Shown: piece after piece, positions 33,326 to 46,305 of the stretch
Position numbering within the stretch: position 1 is the first letter of the stretch
How the letters are laid out: the number at the start of each line of letters is the position of its first letter
From: Torymus aiolomorphi
Taxonomy: Eukaryota > Arthropoda > Insecta > Hymenoptera > Torymidae
Reading direction: 5' to 3'
Length of the DNA: 64,000 nucleotides
NCBI GenBank assembly: GCA_036365515.1
Contig: CM070874.1
Coordinates: 47,243,083 to 47,307,082 of the forward strand
Position numbers and translations under genes: made by a program
Notes under the pieces: model-generated
The model's input: the letters and a program-made list of their open reading frames with translations, nothing else
Databases searched by the model: none
What the model was told of the DNA's origin: nothing

Positions 33326-35974
33326 CAACAACAACGTCAACTCGAACAGCAGCAGTTGGATCAGTCACGGAAGGATCAACATAAGCCAGCCCCGATCGAG
33401 GAAAGCCCAGCGGCGGCTGTAGCAACCGCATTCTTGAACAGTGTCTCAGCAGAAACGAGTATTCCTGAACGGCCGAGCGAAAACGTATACGAGACAGTGC
33501 CAAACGAACAGGCCAAAAGCACGCCGACGCACGCTGGCAAGAAGTCTCCAGCCAAGCCTACGAGAACGTCAGCGCGAGTAACATCGCTACAAAGCAAATC
33601 ACCCGGCAAGTCGCCAAGGCAACAAGAAGCCACGAAACCCGGATCCAACAGTCGAGGTCGCGGCCGAGGAGCTAAGTCAAGTCATCAGACCAATTATCGT
33701 GGACGTGGCCGAGGTAGAGGACGAGGACGAGGCAAAGTCCCACAGCACAACAGCTCGATACACAGTGATGATTCGATTCAGAACAAACTTGTCGGCACTG
33801 TGTACGACTTCGACTCGGATGAGGATTCGCCTAGCGAAACGAACATCGCCGATTTGCGCACGATGCGTGAGCGCAAGAAGTCCATCGAACTCTCAGCTGC
33901 GGGAATCGGAAGTGAGAGACGCGACAGTCTTGCAGCTCTGGCGAACGATTCGCTTGCCTCGCATCTGTCCAGTCCATCGGATCAGCAACAACAGCACAAA
34001 AACTATTTGGAGAGCAAGAGGCTCGCAATGAGTTCGCCATCGATGCCGGGTGACGACTCGACGATAGGCGCCGAGTCCGAGTCGGGTGCCTGCCAGGGCT
34101 TCAACGACCCCGTGATGCCGTTGCTACCCGGACCTGTGGACATGCGCACTTACAACTCGAGTGTCGATGTGCAGAGTTCCTCGCTACGTGGCCAGTCATA
34201 TGCAAACCACTTGCTTGGCTCGTTCGCCGGTGTCTCCGTCGAGCATTCTATTCCCGACATGGAAGAAGACTTGGACAAAGAATTGCACTCTGCTCTTATA
34301 GCTAAGCAGCAGCCTAATCTCGCCACCAAGGCGATGTTGGCGCTAGAGGAGGCCTCCGATGAGAAGTCGACGGATTCACGCAATCAGCTGAAAGTTAAGA
34401 TCAAAGGGCCATTCCTGGATTCGAATTATCCACAGCCTGCGGTGCCCATGCCTATTGCACAAGTTAATCCCATCATACCGCCAGCGAACAGTGTTTCCGC
34501 AGTGGCCTCCGGTACCTCGAATCTTCGACGAATGCGCAAGAAAGAACTTTTGCGACAGTACTGCTCGCAAGACATGAACATGGACGACCCTGCGAGCGGC
34601 AGCGTTCCCTCGGCACCCATCGTTATGCCTACCATCAGCCGCACCGTCATAACGATACCCAAGGCTGTGGCTTCGATGACGAGCATTCCCACCCGCGAGG
34701 ATTACAAAGCCGTCGTTGACGCCAACATGGAGAAGAAGCGGCGGAAAGAGCGCGCTAGCATAGGCGCTGCTCACGGTAACTTCCTCGATGCCCCGGTCGG
34801 AAGCAGCAACGAAGAAGAGCAGGCGCAGCACATCGGCTCGGAGAGGCGGCGCTCGTCGACCGGCGGAACGGCCAGCACCGAACGCAGGCGAGGCAGACAG
34901 CCCAGGCCTTCGACGCAACAGCCGTCCTCGGCGTCCGCCGGGACTCCGCCGGGGGTAGGTCCGCCCAAGCTCAAGATCAAAATCGGCAGCAGCGTGCCCG
35001 GCCAAGAGGGTCCCTCGACTGTCCAACAGGAGGATAGGAGTAGCATAAGGCCGCCCAAGAAACGACTAAGCAGTATACCCAACATGCCGAGCATGGAGGA
35101 GCTGCGTCGCGATTGTATGAAGTACAGGCGAATGATCTTTGCCGACTTTGATAGCGGTGAAAACAAAACCATCAAAATTAAAAAGGACAAGAAGGACAAG
35201 GAGAAGAACGGGAAAAAGAAAAAAAAGACAAGCAGTAAAAAGGAGCACCGCGTTCAGCTCCTAGAGGACGGTGCTGCACCTCCCAAACTTATTATAAGAC
35301 TGGGCAAGAGTCAGTTGAGCGGTGAAACAGATAGTACAGTTGGCGGCGAGGAGGGCGCGCCTGCCGGCTGTGCAACCGGCGGCCCCACGGCGGCGACGCC
35401 CGCTGCGGCGTCCAACAGTGCGAACGTCACGACGACGAGTGATGACACGCAGCAGGAGAGTTGTGAGCAGGCGAGGCTAGCCCCACCTCCGTCGACGGAG
35501 CCCGAGGAGGAGGCCAGCGCCGGCAAGTCCGAGCCTAGCGGAAGTACCCTGCAAGAGGGGAAGCAACTGGAGCATTCGTCCGTGAGCGCCCTGAGGAACG
35601 TGCGGTGCGCGAAGGTGTCCCCCATCAGATTAAAATTAACGCGTTGCCAGGAAGGCTACGAGTTGAAGTCGCCCGGGGCGACGCCGACAGCCGGTGAGGA
35701 GCAGCAGCAGACGGCGACGACGGGGACGGCGACGACGGGGACGACGACGATGGCGGCGGCAACGGGGATGACAACGCAGCACCAGCTGCAAGAGTCCACG
35801 AAGGAGCAGCCCTTCGACGTGAAAAACGGGGGCGAGGGGAAGGAGGCACCGTCTTCCAGGGATGAGAAGCTCCCGCTAATAGGCGAGTCCGCGACGGCGA
35901 CTACGCCGACGACGCAGCATAACTCCCCTGGCTGTCCGCCTGCTCCACTCCCACAAGGATGCCAAGTTAGGTGA
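23153..35974 (+). CDS. rno: PHD-finger protein rhinoceros orthologue, nine coding exons
   Basis: Nuclear chromatin protein of the Rhinoceros/JADE type; in Drosophila it restrains EGFR signalling in the eye. Coding exons: 23153..23616, 23893..24049, 24154..24306, 24426..24713, 24915..25088, 26077..26243, 26628..26751, 27084..27671, 28550..35974. All joins keep frame, giving 3,179 aa, near the fly protein's size as I recall it. The start MAQRGKR matches the family. Residues 120-200 hold the JADE-type block ([17 protein letters not shown]). A C4HC3 PHD finger spans about 250-302, an extended PHD about 302-420, and a conserved helical block about 465-560. The last exon is low-complexity: Ser/Lys/Glu-rich, two [10 protein letters not shown] motifs, a poly-Gln run near 2278, an RGRGRG block near 2403, then conserved basic motifs ([21 protein letters not shown]). 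EPC/HAT-complex links are inferred from the JADE family. Confidence 0.93.
25089..26076 (+). other. rno intron with small foldback
   Basis: About 1 kb, AT-rich. An imperfect 28-bp inverted repeat (25151-25178 against about 25339-25366, TATGAACTCAGGACGCTCTT-type arms) bounds a 216-bp block that may be a small transposon relic. Nothing else recognised. Confidence 0.5.
27672..28549 (+). other. rno intron before the giant last exon
   Basis: AT-rich. 28010-28230 repeats short units of the form TTTACGCACT and its complement, a degraded repeat. No gene seen. The intron ends TTTTAACAG. Confidence 0.5.
33265..33340 (+). repeat. CAG/CAA repeat encoding poly-Gln in rno
   Basis: An in-frame run of CAG then CAA codons coding about 25 Gln residues. 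CAG/CAA-rich low-complexity also occurs at 30530-30560 and 31890-32000. Confidence 0.9.
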
Positions 35975-38900
35975 TAATTAATGATAACTGTATAGTAACG
36001 CGAAATGAAACAAACTCTAAATAATCTGGTTCTCACCTAGACAATGATTATATTATTATTATTATTATTATTATTATAATTATATATATATATTATATAT
36101 ATGTATATATTATATATACATGTTTCGCGCGTATGTGTATATATACAATATCCATATATGTACGATATCCAATGTTGAGATGGAGAGACTCACTAGTTAA
36201 AAGGTAAATGAAGATAAATCGCGTTGTAAGTGTGTAATATAAATTATTTGATTAAATATAAGTGTAAATGATCTGAGGGTGAAGTGAAATGTCACAAAGT
36301 GCCCAAATTCACCATAATTATTATAGCATGTGCATTTCAAAATGAAGAGTGCGGGAGAATTAGAGCGACATGAGAGTGAGAGAGAAAGGAAAGAATAAGA
36401 TGTTTCACATAAGCGCACGCTGCTCATCGTTGAAGGTGTCGCTCGTTCTGGATGAAATCGTACTAACAATGTCCTCTTGGACAATAGGAATGGTTTTCTC
36501 TCAGAAATCACTCATCAAAATGCAATAACTACTGATTAATATTGTTTAATTTTTTATATTTTTTTATACTACGAAGTTATGAACTAATCTTTTATCTTGC
36601 AATATTTAACCGAATCAAGCTTTTCTTTACTTAGAATGTTTTATGATTATGGAAATAATTTGCTTAGAGAAATCAGACTATTAATTATTGGTTTATTTAT
36701 AAATAGTTTTTTTTGTGAAATTGATTTTTATATAAATACTGAAATTGATAAATGATACAAATATATTCCATTGTTTATATTGATTATCTGCAAATAATAT
36801 CATGATTTTACTATTTCAATATTACAATAAATTTAAAGAATTTGAAAGAATCATTTTTATATATTCCTTTATCTTAATAAATTATTTTCGTTGTTGCACA
36901 AATCAATTTAATTTCATACTATTATTCAGTTGATTCAATGATTTTTTATTTTTAAAATAACAATAAATATAAAATCCTAATTCAATATATTTGTAATATG
37001 ATTACAATTATTCATTCTGAAAGAGATATAAATATTGATACATTTATCATCTTAATAACATATATTCATTTGAATTCGTTTGAAATGTTTTAATTCATGT
37101 TTTTTGCAGAAATTAATATTTTTAAAATATGTTGTTTAATTTGGTCATACAATACTAAAATGGACACAAGATAATATTATCGAGACAAAAGTTAAATACT
37201 TTTAATTTCTTAACCAAATGAGTTACTTTACACAACTTAAAAATATTTTTTATTTCCTAATAACGAAAATTTCTTTAAAATTTTTGAGAAATGATAAATA
37301 AAAACATTTTTCTGTGATACAACGTTTTTAGATTTTTGTTTAGTGCGTACTTTAAAATAATGCAATTGAAGTATAAATAGAGACTGATTCGTAAAGCAAA
37401 TTTAAAATTTTTTTTCATTTGTACAAATTTAATTTCTTAAATTTTAATATGATTGTTCACAATAGCTTTTCACTTTCGTATTGCATTATTTTAAACAAAT
37501 ATTTTATATGAAAATAATGTTTTTTTGTTTTTTTTTTTTTAAAGTTAGATTAATATGTAAAAAATGTTTGTTTTTTGCATGATATTACGAAAACCCTTCT
37601 TTACCTGAATAATGTTTTCTGAAAAACGAAATCAATTCTAGAATGTAAAATGCATTCTTGATAAAAAATATTCCAAAATCGTCATGGACAAACATTTGTA
37701 GAAAGATTATTTTATGTATATACGTATTCATTGTAGATATAATTCTTTTAAAACCAATAAATGGTTTTTAAAATGTTCCATTAATATTTATATATTGTAT
37801 AGTAATAGCTGTTGTTATGTAACTAATCCTCCAATATAATTTATTATTCTTATCATGAGCAAGTTATATTTATAAGCCATCATAAAATTACATTGATAAC
37901 AGTAGATCTACTAATTTATCTATCCCTATGAAAAATTTATAAAATTACTTCTTTCTTACTATTATAATTTTTCTTGGCAAATTCTATTAAGTTAATTTCA
38001 AACAAAAATTTTTTATTGCTCGATTATTAAGTCGAACCTATTAATCCATTAAACTTTTAAAACAAACTTTTAACATTATTATTTGAGTGTGTTTTTAATA
38101 AATACGCGATTTCTACAATTTTTTTCAGAAAATTATTTGCTTTGAATACTTATTCCATAGTGAAGTTATACATGATGTAATCAATTAGATTTATTCTCAA
38201 TGAACGATCGACACCTTGGTGAGCTTCGAAACTTATACTAAGAACGAGAAAATTAAAATTAAACCTTGTACAAAATACAAGAAACCATTACACTTTATAA
38301 ATCACCGCTTAAGACGTGATTTTTAAACACTTTAGAAATAATGAATTTTAATAAACAAAACATTATTATGAGAATATATTTCAAATACAATTAAAAGTAA
38401 AAATGACATAATAATTGCACGACGGGGAGAGAATTGCAACGGCGTATTTATATATGAAAAATAAGAATACATGTCGGTCATACGTTTTTACTATATTAAT
38501 TTTTCTTTCACTCTTTCATCGCATTCGTCATACAGGGAATGGCTCTTCAATATAAAAGTTAAATACAACAAATGAAAATAACATCATTTTTTTTATAAAT
38601 AAATAACAATCGGTGAAAGAATAATGAACAAACAATATTGGTTACATCAAAGGCAAGATCACTTAGTAACATTACATGAATTTTGTCCTCGAGAGGCCTT
38701 TTATGGTTGCAATTACCATACAAATCAACAACTCACCGGACGCGTATTTTGTAAAGCACTAAATAAGGGCCAATCATTTTTTTATCACTTTTTTATGTAT
38801 AGATGAGCAGCTAAATAATATAATTCGCCGCTTCGAAAGATGCGTATATATATAGATTTTATAATAGTTAAACGAATTGTTAAAATATCATCCTTTTATT

Positions 38901-41320
38901 TGTAAAGCAAATAAAGGAGACTTGAAAAAAAATGGTAATGGAATAAAAATGAAGAAAATTTCTTCACCAATATTCGCGAATTTAACCGATGTCTGTATGT
39001 AGAATATTGTATTTATTTAATTAAGTCATTCGCCGTGCAAAATGCAAAAATCTATATTTATTTAGCGAGAAAAGCAAAAATAACGTGGCGCAAAAACTTT
39101 TGAAAAATCTGCAATAGTTAAATTTCATTAAACACTTATACTTTTATTATATATTTATATTAACTGAAAAAGGACGTACAATAAAAATTGGAGAATGTTA
39201 TTAGCAATTCGTTGTCATCATGGAACTTTCGTGCCATTTTTACCGGTGTGATATATGACAAAGAAAAAGTTTGGTGGGCGAGAGGTCCATGACTTACATT
39301 ACTTTTCGAAAGACGTCGTAATATTATGATTTTGTTGTTCTATCATGGTAATTAATTTGTGATGGTTGTGTAATAAATGGAGACTGCATTGGTAAATTTA
39401 ACGTGCCGTTGCCTAGTTTATTGTCGAAGCGCAAAGTGAAACCCTATTTTAATAAATGTTAATGTGAACTCATTTATTCATTTATTTTAACTTTATAATA
39501 GAAATTTTTTTATTCGAAAGTAATTCGTATTTTGTCCAGTTGTTTTTGTTAATTAAAAAACATTTCTCAGTTTAATAAGCAATCCTTATAGAATTGTTTG
39601 TTTATATTAATATATTTATCCTATATATAGTGCAAAAAGTGTAATAGCTGCATAGTAAACATAAACATGATATAAAGAGACATGCAATATTCTGTTTGAA
39701 TAAAAGTAAACGAATTTTGTAAACAATCAAAAATGTATAGATTTATTGACTACATCTATTTATTAGAATATTTACACCTGTTCTTCCAAAACACGATAAA
39801 AAATATTACTTATAAAATAAATATGCATCATTGTCATGGAAAGCTACACTTTGCGTTTCACACTTAATTAGGTAAATGCGAATAGAAAGGGCGCGAGAAT
39901 CGTGAAAGATACATACGCCAAGTTGAACAATTGTAAATAGGTCTAGAATGTTTTTGTTGAATTTTCACCTTTAGCAAGTTCATAGTAATTAAGAGTAATC
40001 CAGAGAGTATGAAGTTGACTTGTGAACATAACTATGTACGCGACATTCTTTGAGCGAGTATGTATGTGTGTGTGCGTGCGTGCACCCTTCATTAAATATG
40101 TGCGGCCATCATCTTCCAGCTTTGCGGATTTTCCTATAACTGATCACATATAGCGGACAAGATCAAAATGTACGCAAGATCCCGCAGAATATTCATGTAG
40201 TACATCTTCCACGGAAAAAGTTTACATTTTGTTTTTTTTACATTACCGATTATTTATAAACATACGCAACAAATTTTTCATACTGGAATAACAGAAAAGG
40301 TGGAAAAGAGAAAATAATTCTTATATATGTTTTTACATATAATAGTATGCACGTAGTATTTAAAAGACAATCGAAAGGACCATGTTGCGAACAGAAAGTT
40401 TTTTTTTACGAGAATAAGATCAAACTTAATTTAACTATAGAATAAAATTTCTTGTTTTCTTTTTTAAGTTGTATCAAATTCTGCTGTTTCAAAGAGCCAC
40501 ATCTATGCTTATAAGGCAATAATAAAAAGATTTTTCATCACAAATACTATCATTAACATTTATCACAACATTAATATTCATCTAACAAATTTAATTGTAC
40601 AAATATTTCGTTCTCAACATTGGTGCTTTCGAACAATGCAATAATTCATGATGCATACTAGATCAGTCGATTTGAGCAAGTTTTTACTTTGTGATTATAA
40701 AATAATCTAAAATGAACAATTTTCAAAGGGAAAGGTAATTAGTGTATAGTAAAATTATTTTTATCGACGTTTATTTACGCACTTTTTTGTTTATCATTTC
40801 CTTTTATAAATAATTCAATTTTATTGCGAAAATTCTTTTGTTAATACATCGTATATATATACATATATTATAATTTGGATTTATATAATTAACCTTTCCA
40901 AACTCATGCTTCATACCTTGCATTGATTATTATATATTATATTATTATTATTGCGTATTGTACATTGTCGGTGATAAGAGATGTTTTAAGAGCCTATATA
41001 TTGTACAGATTCGGATACACACGTTTAGTTAGATTTAAATATTGTTTTTCTTACTGAATAGGCGAAAGGATACCGCTAATAATAACGATTATTACAGAAA
41101 AATAATGATAATAATGAATTTAATATTATATATATAAATATATACATAGTTTTATTATAAACACAAGATGAGTAATATGATATTTAGTTATTGTATATAG
41201 TGTAAAAGAGAAGCTGGTCTTGTAAGATAAAAGATAAGGTGTTTTAATGTGCACATAGCCGCGTCATTGTCAATAATCATATTATTACGATTAATAATAA
41301 TTACAGTTTTTTAAAAAAAT
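35975..41320 (+). other. rno 3' untranslated and intergenic region
   Basis: 5.3 kb of very AT-rich sequence with a TTA/TA microsatellite near 36050-36125 and many possible AATAAA signals. No ORF has coding character. The rno 3' UTR must end somewhere here, but I cannot choose a poly(A) site. It converges with the phosphatase gene on the other strand. Confidence 0.5.
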
Positions 41321-41329
41321 ATTTGCTTA

Positions 41330-41335
41330 TTTATT
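41330..41335 (-). terminator. Poly(A) signal of the acid phosphatase gene
   Basis: Minus-strand AATAAA about 106 bp after the stop codon, the nearest canonical signal. Confidence 0.5.
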
Positions 41336-41440
41336 ACCTTTCCTAACAGATTCATGTAACAAATATAATTGCTACTAAAATATCTTATCATTAATTAATA
41401 TTTAAAAATTCGAGTTAGATTAAAAATACTAGTTCTTAAG

Positions 41441-44400
41441 TTAAGCTGCTAATCTTTTGATTCTTTTACATTTCAATTCCTCTTTAGTGGGAATCACATT
41501 TACTAATAATTTGATGAAATCGTCAAATGAACATAATTGACTGCAACCGGGAATATGCATGACATCTGTTTTGGCAGGAATACCGTGATAGTATAAAAGC
41601 TAAAAATAGAAAGTCCAGTTAATAATGAATAGTTCAATATTTTTTTCTAAACTAAGTTCGCAAAATTCGATTTTCTATGCCTTTTTGGCATACGCAAAGT
41701 GTAGGTTTATGGGATTCTCAACTCAAAGTGGGCACAGCACTTAAATTGTGGATCGAATATGCAAAGCAAGCACTTTGTACACTGCGAGTTGAAAATGCGA
41801 GAAACTTCCACTTTGCGTACGCTACATAGGCATAGAAAATCGATTTTCGCACCCGTTTAGAAAAATTACGCAACGCGTGCCCGTAGGTGCTTATCCCACT
41901 CGTCTTTTTTGTCGACCTCGCTATGCTTGGGCGAAAACACGATGCGTGTGGGAATCATCTATTTTGTGCCCTTGTTGCATAATGTACTATTATTTAACGA
42001 GCGTGCAACTTTCTTGGAATTTCCATGCGATTTTTGTGTGTGAAAAGCATATATTTGCCGTATCTCCAAGGAGCTGTGCGCAAAGCATATACTTTCCACA
42101 CGCAAAACTCGCAGGGAAAGTCGAGTTTTGCACACTCAGTTAAAAAAAATAGTATATGGAATACGTGCGCTCAGTTGATTATTGATGAGTGTGTTTAAAC
42201 TCACACTCATCAGGTATCAAGTGCTTCGCGCACTAGTTGTACAATGTACTATTGACACTCTGTGCGTGAAGCTTGATTCGCACGCGCTTGAATAAAAGTG
42301 TACGCTAAATTAATCTTTGTACACGTCGTGCCAAAAAATACTATTCGCTACACGAGCGGGAAGGTGATTTTAACCACGGGTGACGTTTTCAGACTCTAAC
42401 AGAAACACGAGGGTAACATCACTTTCACGCACTAGTATCGAAATGTACTATTTCAATGGACTAAACAAAACTGTATTACTGGATTATTAACGAGCGTGCA
42501 TTTACAGTGTATATCAGCAAATCCCAGAAACTTTTATAATGTTGGTAACTCCAAAATTGTAGATTTAAAAGGCTATAACTCAAGTACTTTACAAAGCACA
42601 TGACTGGATCAAAGCTATGAACCGAAATGTTCATTTTTCAATAGACGAATAAAAGAAAAATTTGAATAATGATAGAGAAAGACTTTTTTACGAAAAATTA
42701 CGAAAAGATCGAAAAAAGTGATCAAACCTGTAAAAATTTGACAATGGTAGTAAGTCACATTTTTTTAGATCGTAAAGTACATAAAATCACCAAAATGATC
42801 ACTTTTTTTAATTTTTTTTTTGTAATTTTTCGTAAAAAAAATCTTCCTCTACCATTAAGTTCAATTTTTTTTATTCCTCCATTGAAAAATAAACATTTTG
42901 AGCTTTGGTTCAGTCATGTACTTTGTAAAGAACGTGAGTTTAGCCTTTTAAGTCTAAAATTTTGGAGTTAGAAAGAATATTACACGCAACTCGTGCGCAA
43001 AATGCTTTGCGGATTCATTAACTTATGTACTAATTATTTTCCATTCTAACTATCTACTAAATTTTACTAAATATTTACCTTAACGTAATAGTTTTTCTCT
43101 ATTTCATGAAATTCCATTATAATACTGCTGGAAAATTCTGGTACAGTATCATTGTAAAGTCCTAATGCATGTAATAACATTACAACATTTAATTCATGGC
43201 CACCATAAAGATGGATTTTGCAATTAGATTTTCTTATAACATTTTTCATGTCCTCTATCATTTTTCGTAAAATGACACCTAAAATTTTCATAAAATTAAA
43301 AATCATTTTCAGCAAGTAGTGCCATGTGTAAACTTACCGCCCGATAGTCTTCTTAACTTTTCATTGTATCCGTAAAGTACGTACTGTAAGATTGCTCCTT
43401 TATGAAGATCACCATCTGGAAATAAATTTTCTCCCCATTCAGGCAAAGATAAATTCATAGCTTTTTCCGCAGCCAAAGTTTGATAGAGGTGGTTCATATC
43501 TAAAAGACTGATAGGAGAAGTTCTTCCCATCATTTTTCCCAATTTCTTCATAAAGGATGAGAGTTCATTTTCTCGTATTTTAAATTCCATTGACTCTTTT
43601 ACTCTATCATATTCTTTTTGATACCTGCATTGCTTACGTAAAAGTATGAATAAAATTAAAATAGGTTAATATATCCGCAATGTATCCATGTATCATGCAT
43701 ACATAAAAGCGCGGCACGTCTTCAAGCTTTGACTATATTCGTGAAATCATCTTGCCTTCAGAGCGCTACCGAGCTTCTAAATAATGAAATTAATTAATAC
43801 AAATTTTGTATTCTATAAATTGGTAATAAATTTATTACTTTGCAACAAAAAATGCTTGGCTTGATAAGTTTCTTGATTTTTTCTTAAATATATAAGACAA
43901 AAGGATTGGATACAATAATTAATATTAACTAGAAGACGATGTGCTTGTTAATTTTGATAAGTTCATAATAGTTTTATTAATTGGCATTTTGATTGATTTG
44001 TGTAAATTTTATATTGGACAGATCAAATCATATACTGACACAAAAGCTTCGTTTTTAAGTTTATCAACATGATCAAGAATTTTATTTCATTTTCACACAC
44101 AGTTAGCACCACTTGCTATCACAGGTTTCTGCGGCTTGGAAAAATCTCGTGTAAGAGAAAACCGCTACGCCAGGAGCAAAGGTAAGGGAATCAAGTCTGC
44201 GTAGTATCAAATTTTGTACAAAATGAATGGGGTATAAACGAATATAGATGCAAATTCCTGGATCATTTGACCATCTCGTTTTTGTGATATTGCCAATCAA
44301 AACTCGCAATTTTTAATATACTTATAACGAAACTACTAGAGTTATGGCGGCAGTGCTTGAAAAACATCTGCCTTCAGTACATATCAATAGTACATAATGT

Positions 44401-46305
44401 AGAAGGGTTCGAATTTGTCACGTGACCAAATACGAATTTCTGTTACGTAATTTTTTTTTCTGTTATGTAATCAAAATTATGTATCAAAATTACATAATTA
44501 TTTTCAACCGGGTATATATTTACAATTATTTTCTCTTCACACTTTCAAATTACTATTATACTTATACATTCAAACTAAAAGTGATCAAGACTAATTCGTA
44601 AGTAAACTGAAGTGTCGTTTTACTGAGCGAACATAAACAAGCGAGGAATTTCTTTAGTAAGCAATTAAAGATGTTTTTAACGATTGAACTTACTCTGTAC
44701 ACATTTGTGGTACGAAAATTGTATCTAGTTGTGTTGGTATAGAAGACGTCAAAAATGGCTGCCAATTTGTCTTTTCAATAGTATTCCACTGCTGAATTGT
44801 ACATGGAGGATATAAGCCTGCAAGGGTCATTTGCACTGACATTCTAGCTCGTGGAGAATCAGAACTAATGGCTTCAACTTGGTCTGGCAAATAAACAGAT
44901 CCCAAAAATCCGTCATACTTCGAGCGAAGGTATTTTCCAAAATTATACATTCTCATTTTACCGCCCTACAATTAAATATAAAGGTAAAATCAATACTGAA
45001 GATGTACTCTTCCTTGAGGAAACGCTGCATCGAATTGCAGTTTACTATATTTTTTGTTATTTAAATATTTAGAATTTTAAGTAAAGTTTTAATAATTATT
45101 TGTAAAACGTACAAACCTATAAAGAAATATAAATAATTTTTTTCAATTTTTACAAATCTTATAATTTTTTCTAAAAAATTTGAGTATAAATTAACGTTAA
45201 AATTTAAGCGGAAATCAGAGTTGAATGAGAAAATTCGTAACCACTCCCTTTCTTCCCTAATTTTAATATGTTATTACAGTCGATATAGAGAAAACTTACA
45301 TAATTTTTTTCATAACGTACCATAACGTAACTTATGCATATATGCAGTCGCTATTGCGGAATAAGAACTAGTTTTGCATTCTTAATGAAAATGATTTCAT
45401 AATCCGATAATAATTTTTTTTTTAATTAAGATGTATTTTATCACATGATACCTCTTACTTTCATTTGTTTTGTTTTTTTATTATTACACATGTGAAATTA
45501 CGCAAATTTTCAAGGAAGTCGTCTTTCATCACTTATTTTTAGAATCAAATACTAAATAAATTTATATAAAAATAAACCTTTTGTCTATAATAGTATATAC
45601 ATAGATGATCGAAAATTGTAAAATTAAATTAAATAAACTTAAATATTTAAATCTGATTTTATTGTGAATTATATATTTTTATTTAATTTAAATTAGTGAA
45701 AATTTTTCGCTTTTAACAAAAGAAAATTACAAAAACTAATAAAATAAGTATACTTTTTTCTAATTATTACTCTTAAAAAATATTTGTAAGCGCGCGCTGT
45801 ATTATCTACACAAATTTTATTGTTTTCACGCTAGAGATAATAAAACAGTTTTTTTCTACAAATGTGATTCATACTTACATTTGTTAGACCACCGACACCA
45901 AATGGATAAAATGTTTTATTTGTGTGCGGGTCATTTGGACAACTTTTTATAAAGTTTCCCGGTGCTCGATCACCGTGTCTAAAAAGCTTAAACAGAATTT
46001 ACGTGAATTTTAGAAGAATACCATGAAATTTTAAATATTTTTTTTTAATAATTGTAGGTAAAAACCGATTATAATAGTCAGTGAAAATTTAACATATATA
46101 ATTTTATAAAAAAAATAAATCATTAGAAATTTCGTATTAATATTTGAAAATATAAAATAAAAAAAAAATATTAAGAAAAATAAATTTTGCAATATTCATT
46201 GATGCAAAATATAGTTTAACTTACCACATTTATTAATTTAATTTCACCAAAAACAAAAGTGAAACTAAAGATTAAAATTGAGTAAGATAAAATATTAAAA
46301 TACAT
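41441..46305 (-). CDS. Venom acid phosphatase Acph-1-like histidine phosphatase, six exons
   Basis: Secreted histidine acid phosphatase, hydrolysing phosphate monoesters. Exons: complement(46225..46305, 45879..45986, 44694..44965, 43338..43624, 43079..43278, 41441..41599), 368 aa, frame kept throughout. Exon 1 codes a signal peptide (MYFNILSYSILIFSFTFVFG). Exon 2 opens with LFRHGDRAP, holding the catalytic RHGxRxP histidine. Exon 3 has SSDSPRARMSVQMTLAGLYP, typical of the family. Exon 5 has HLYGGHELNV with the distal catalytic His followed by Glu, where many members have HD. Exon 6 ends with a Cys-containing tail (HIPGCSQLC). Such genes are multiplied in Hymenoptera and include venom components, but gut or lysosomal roles are equally possible. 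A slightly short length (about 390 is usual) could mean one small exon border is off. Confidence 0.87.
41641..41868. repeat. Inverted repeat in phosphatase intron 5
   Basis: Arms of about 40 bp (TTTTTTCTAAAC...ATTTTCTATGCC and complement, 41641-41681 and 41828-41868) enclose a shorter palindrome. Probably a small foldback element. Confidence 0.6.
42226..42450. repeat. Dispersed repeat, copy 1
   Basis: GTGCGTGAAGCTTGATTCGC...CTTTGTACACGTCGT...GAAGGTGATTTTAACC closely matches sequence at 52448-52560 and, partly, 52670-52800. Unknown family. Confidence 0.6.
42547..42972. mobile_element. Foldback element in phosphatase intron 5
   Basis: Inverted arms of roughly 170-200 bp. TAACTCCAAAATTGTAGATT at the left matches the complement at about 42950-42969, including CTTTACAAAGCACATGACTG-type blocks and AAAAATTACGAAAA near the centre. 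No TSD identified and no ORF. Confidence 0.72.
43625..44693 (-). other. Phosphatase intron 3
   Basis: About 1.07 kb, AT-rich, with no gene seen. A 68-codon open stretch at 44103-44309 has no phosphatase resemblance. Confidence 0.5.
44966..45878 (-). other. Phosphatase intron 2
   Basis: About 0.9 kb of strongly AT-rich sequence with nothing recognised. Confidence 0.5.

Noticed and set aside
28543..36036. Many minus-strand and shifted-frame ORFs inside the last rno exon
   Set aside because: Shadows of the rno frame over low-complexity codons.
44103..44309. Additional phosphatase exon or separate gene in intron 3
   Set aside because: No phosphatase similarity. Exons 3 and 4 join in frame without it and restore the expected C-x-x-Y spacing.
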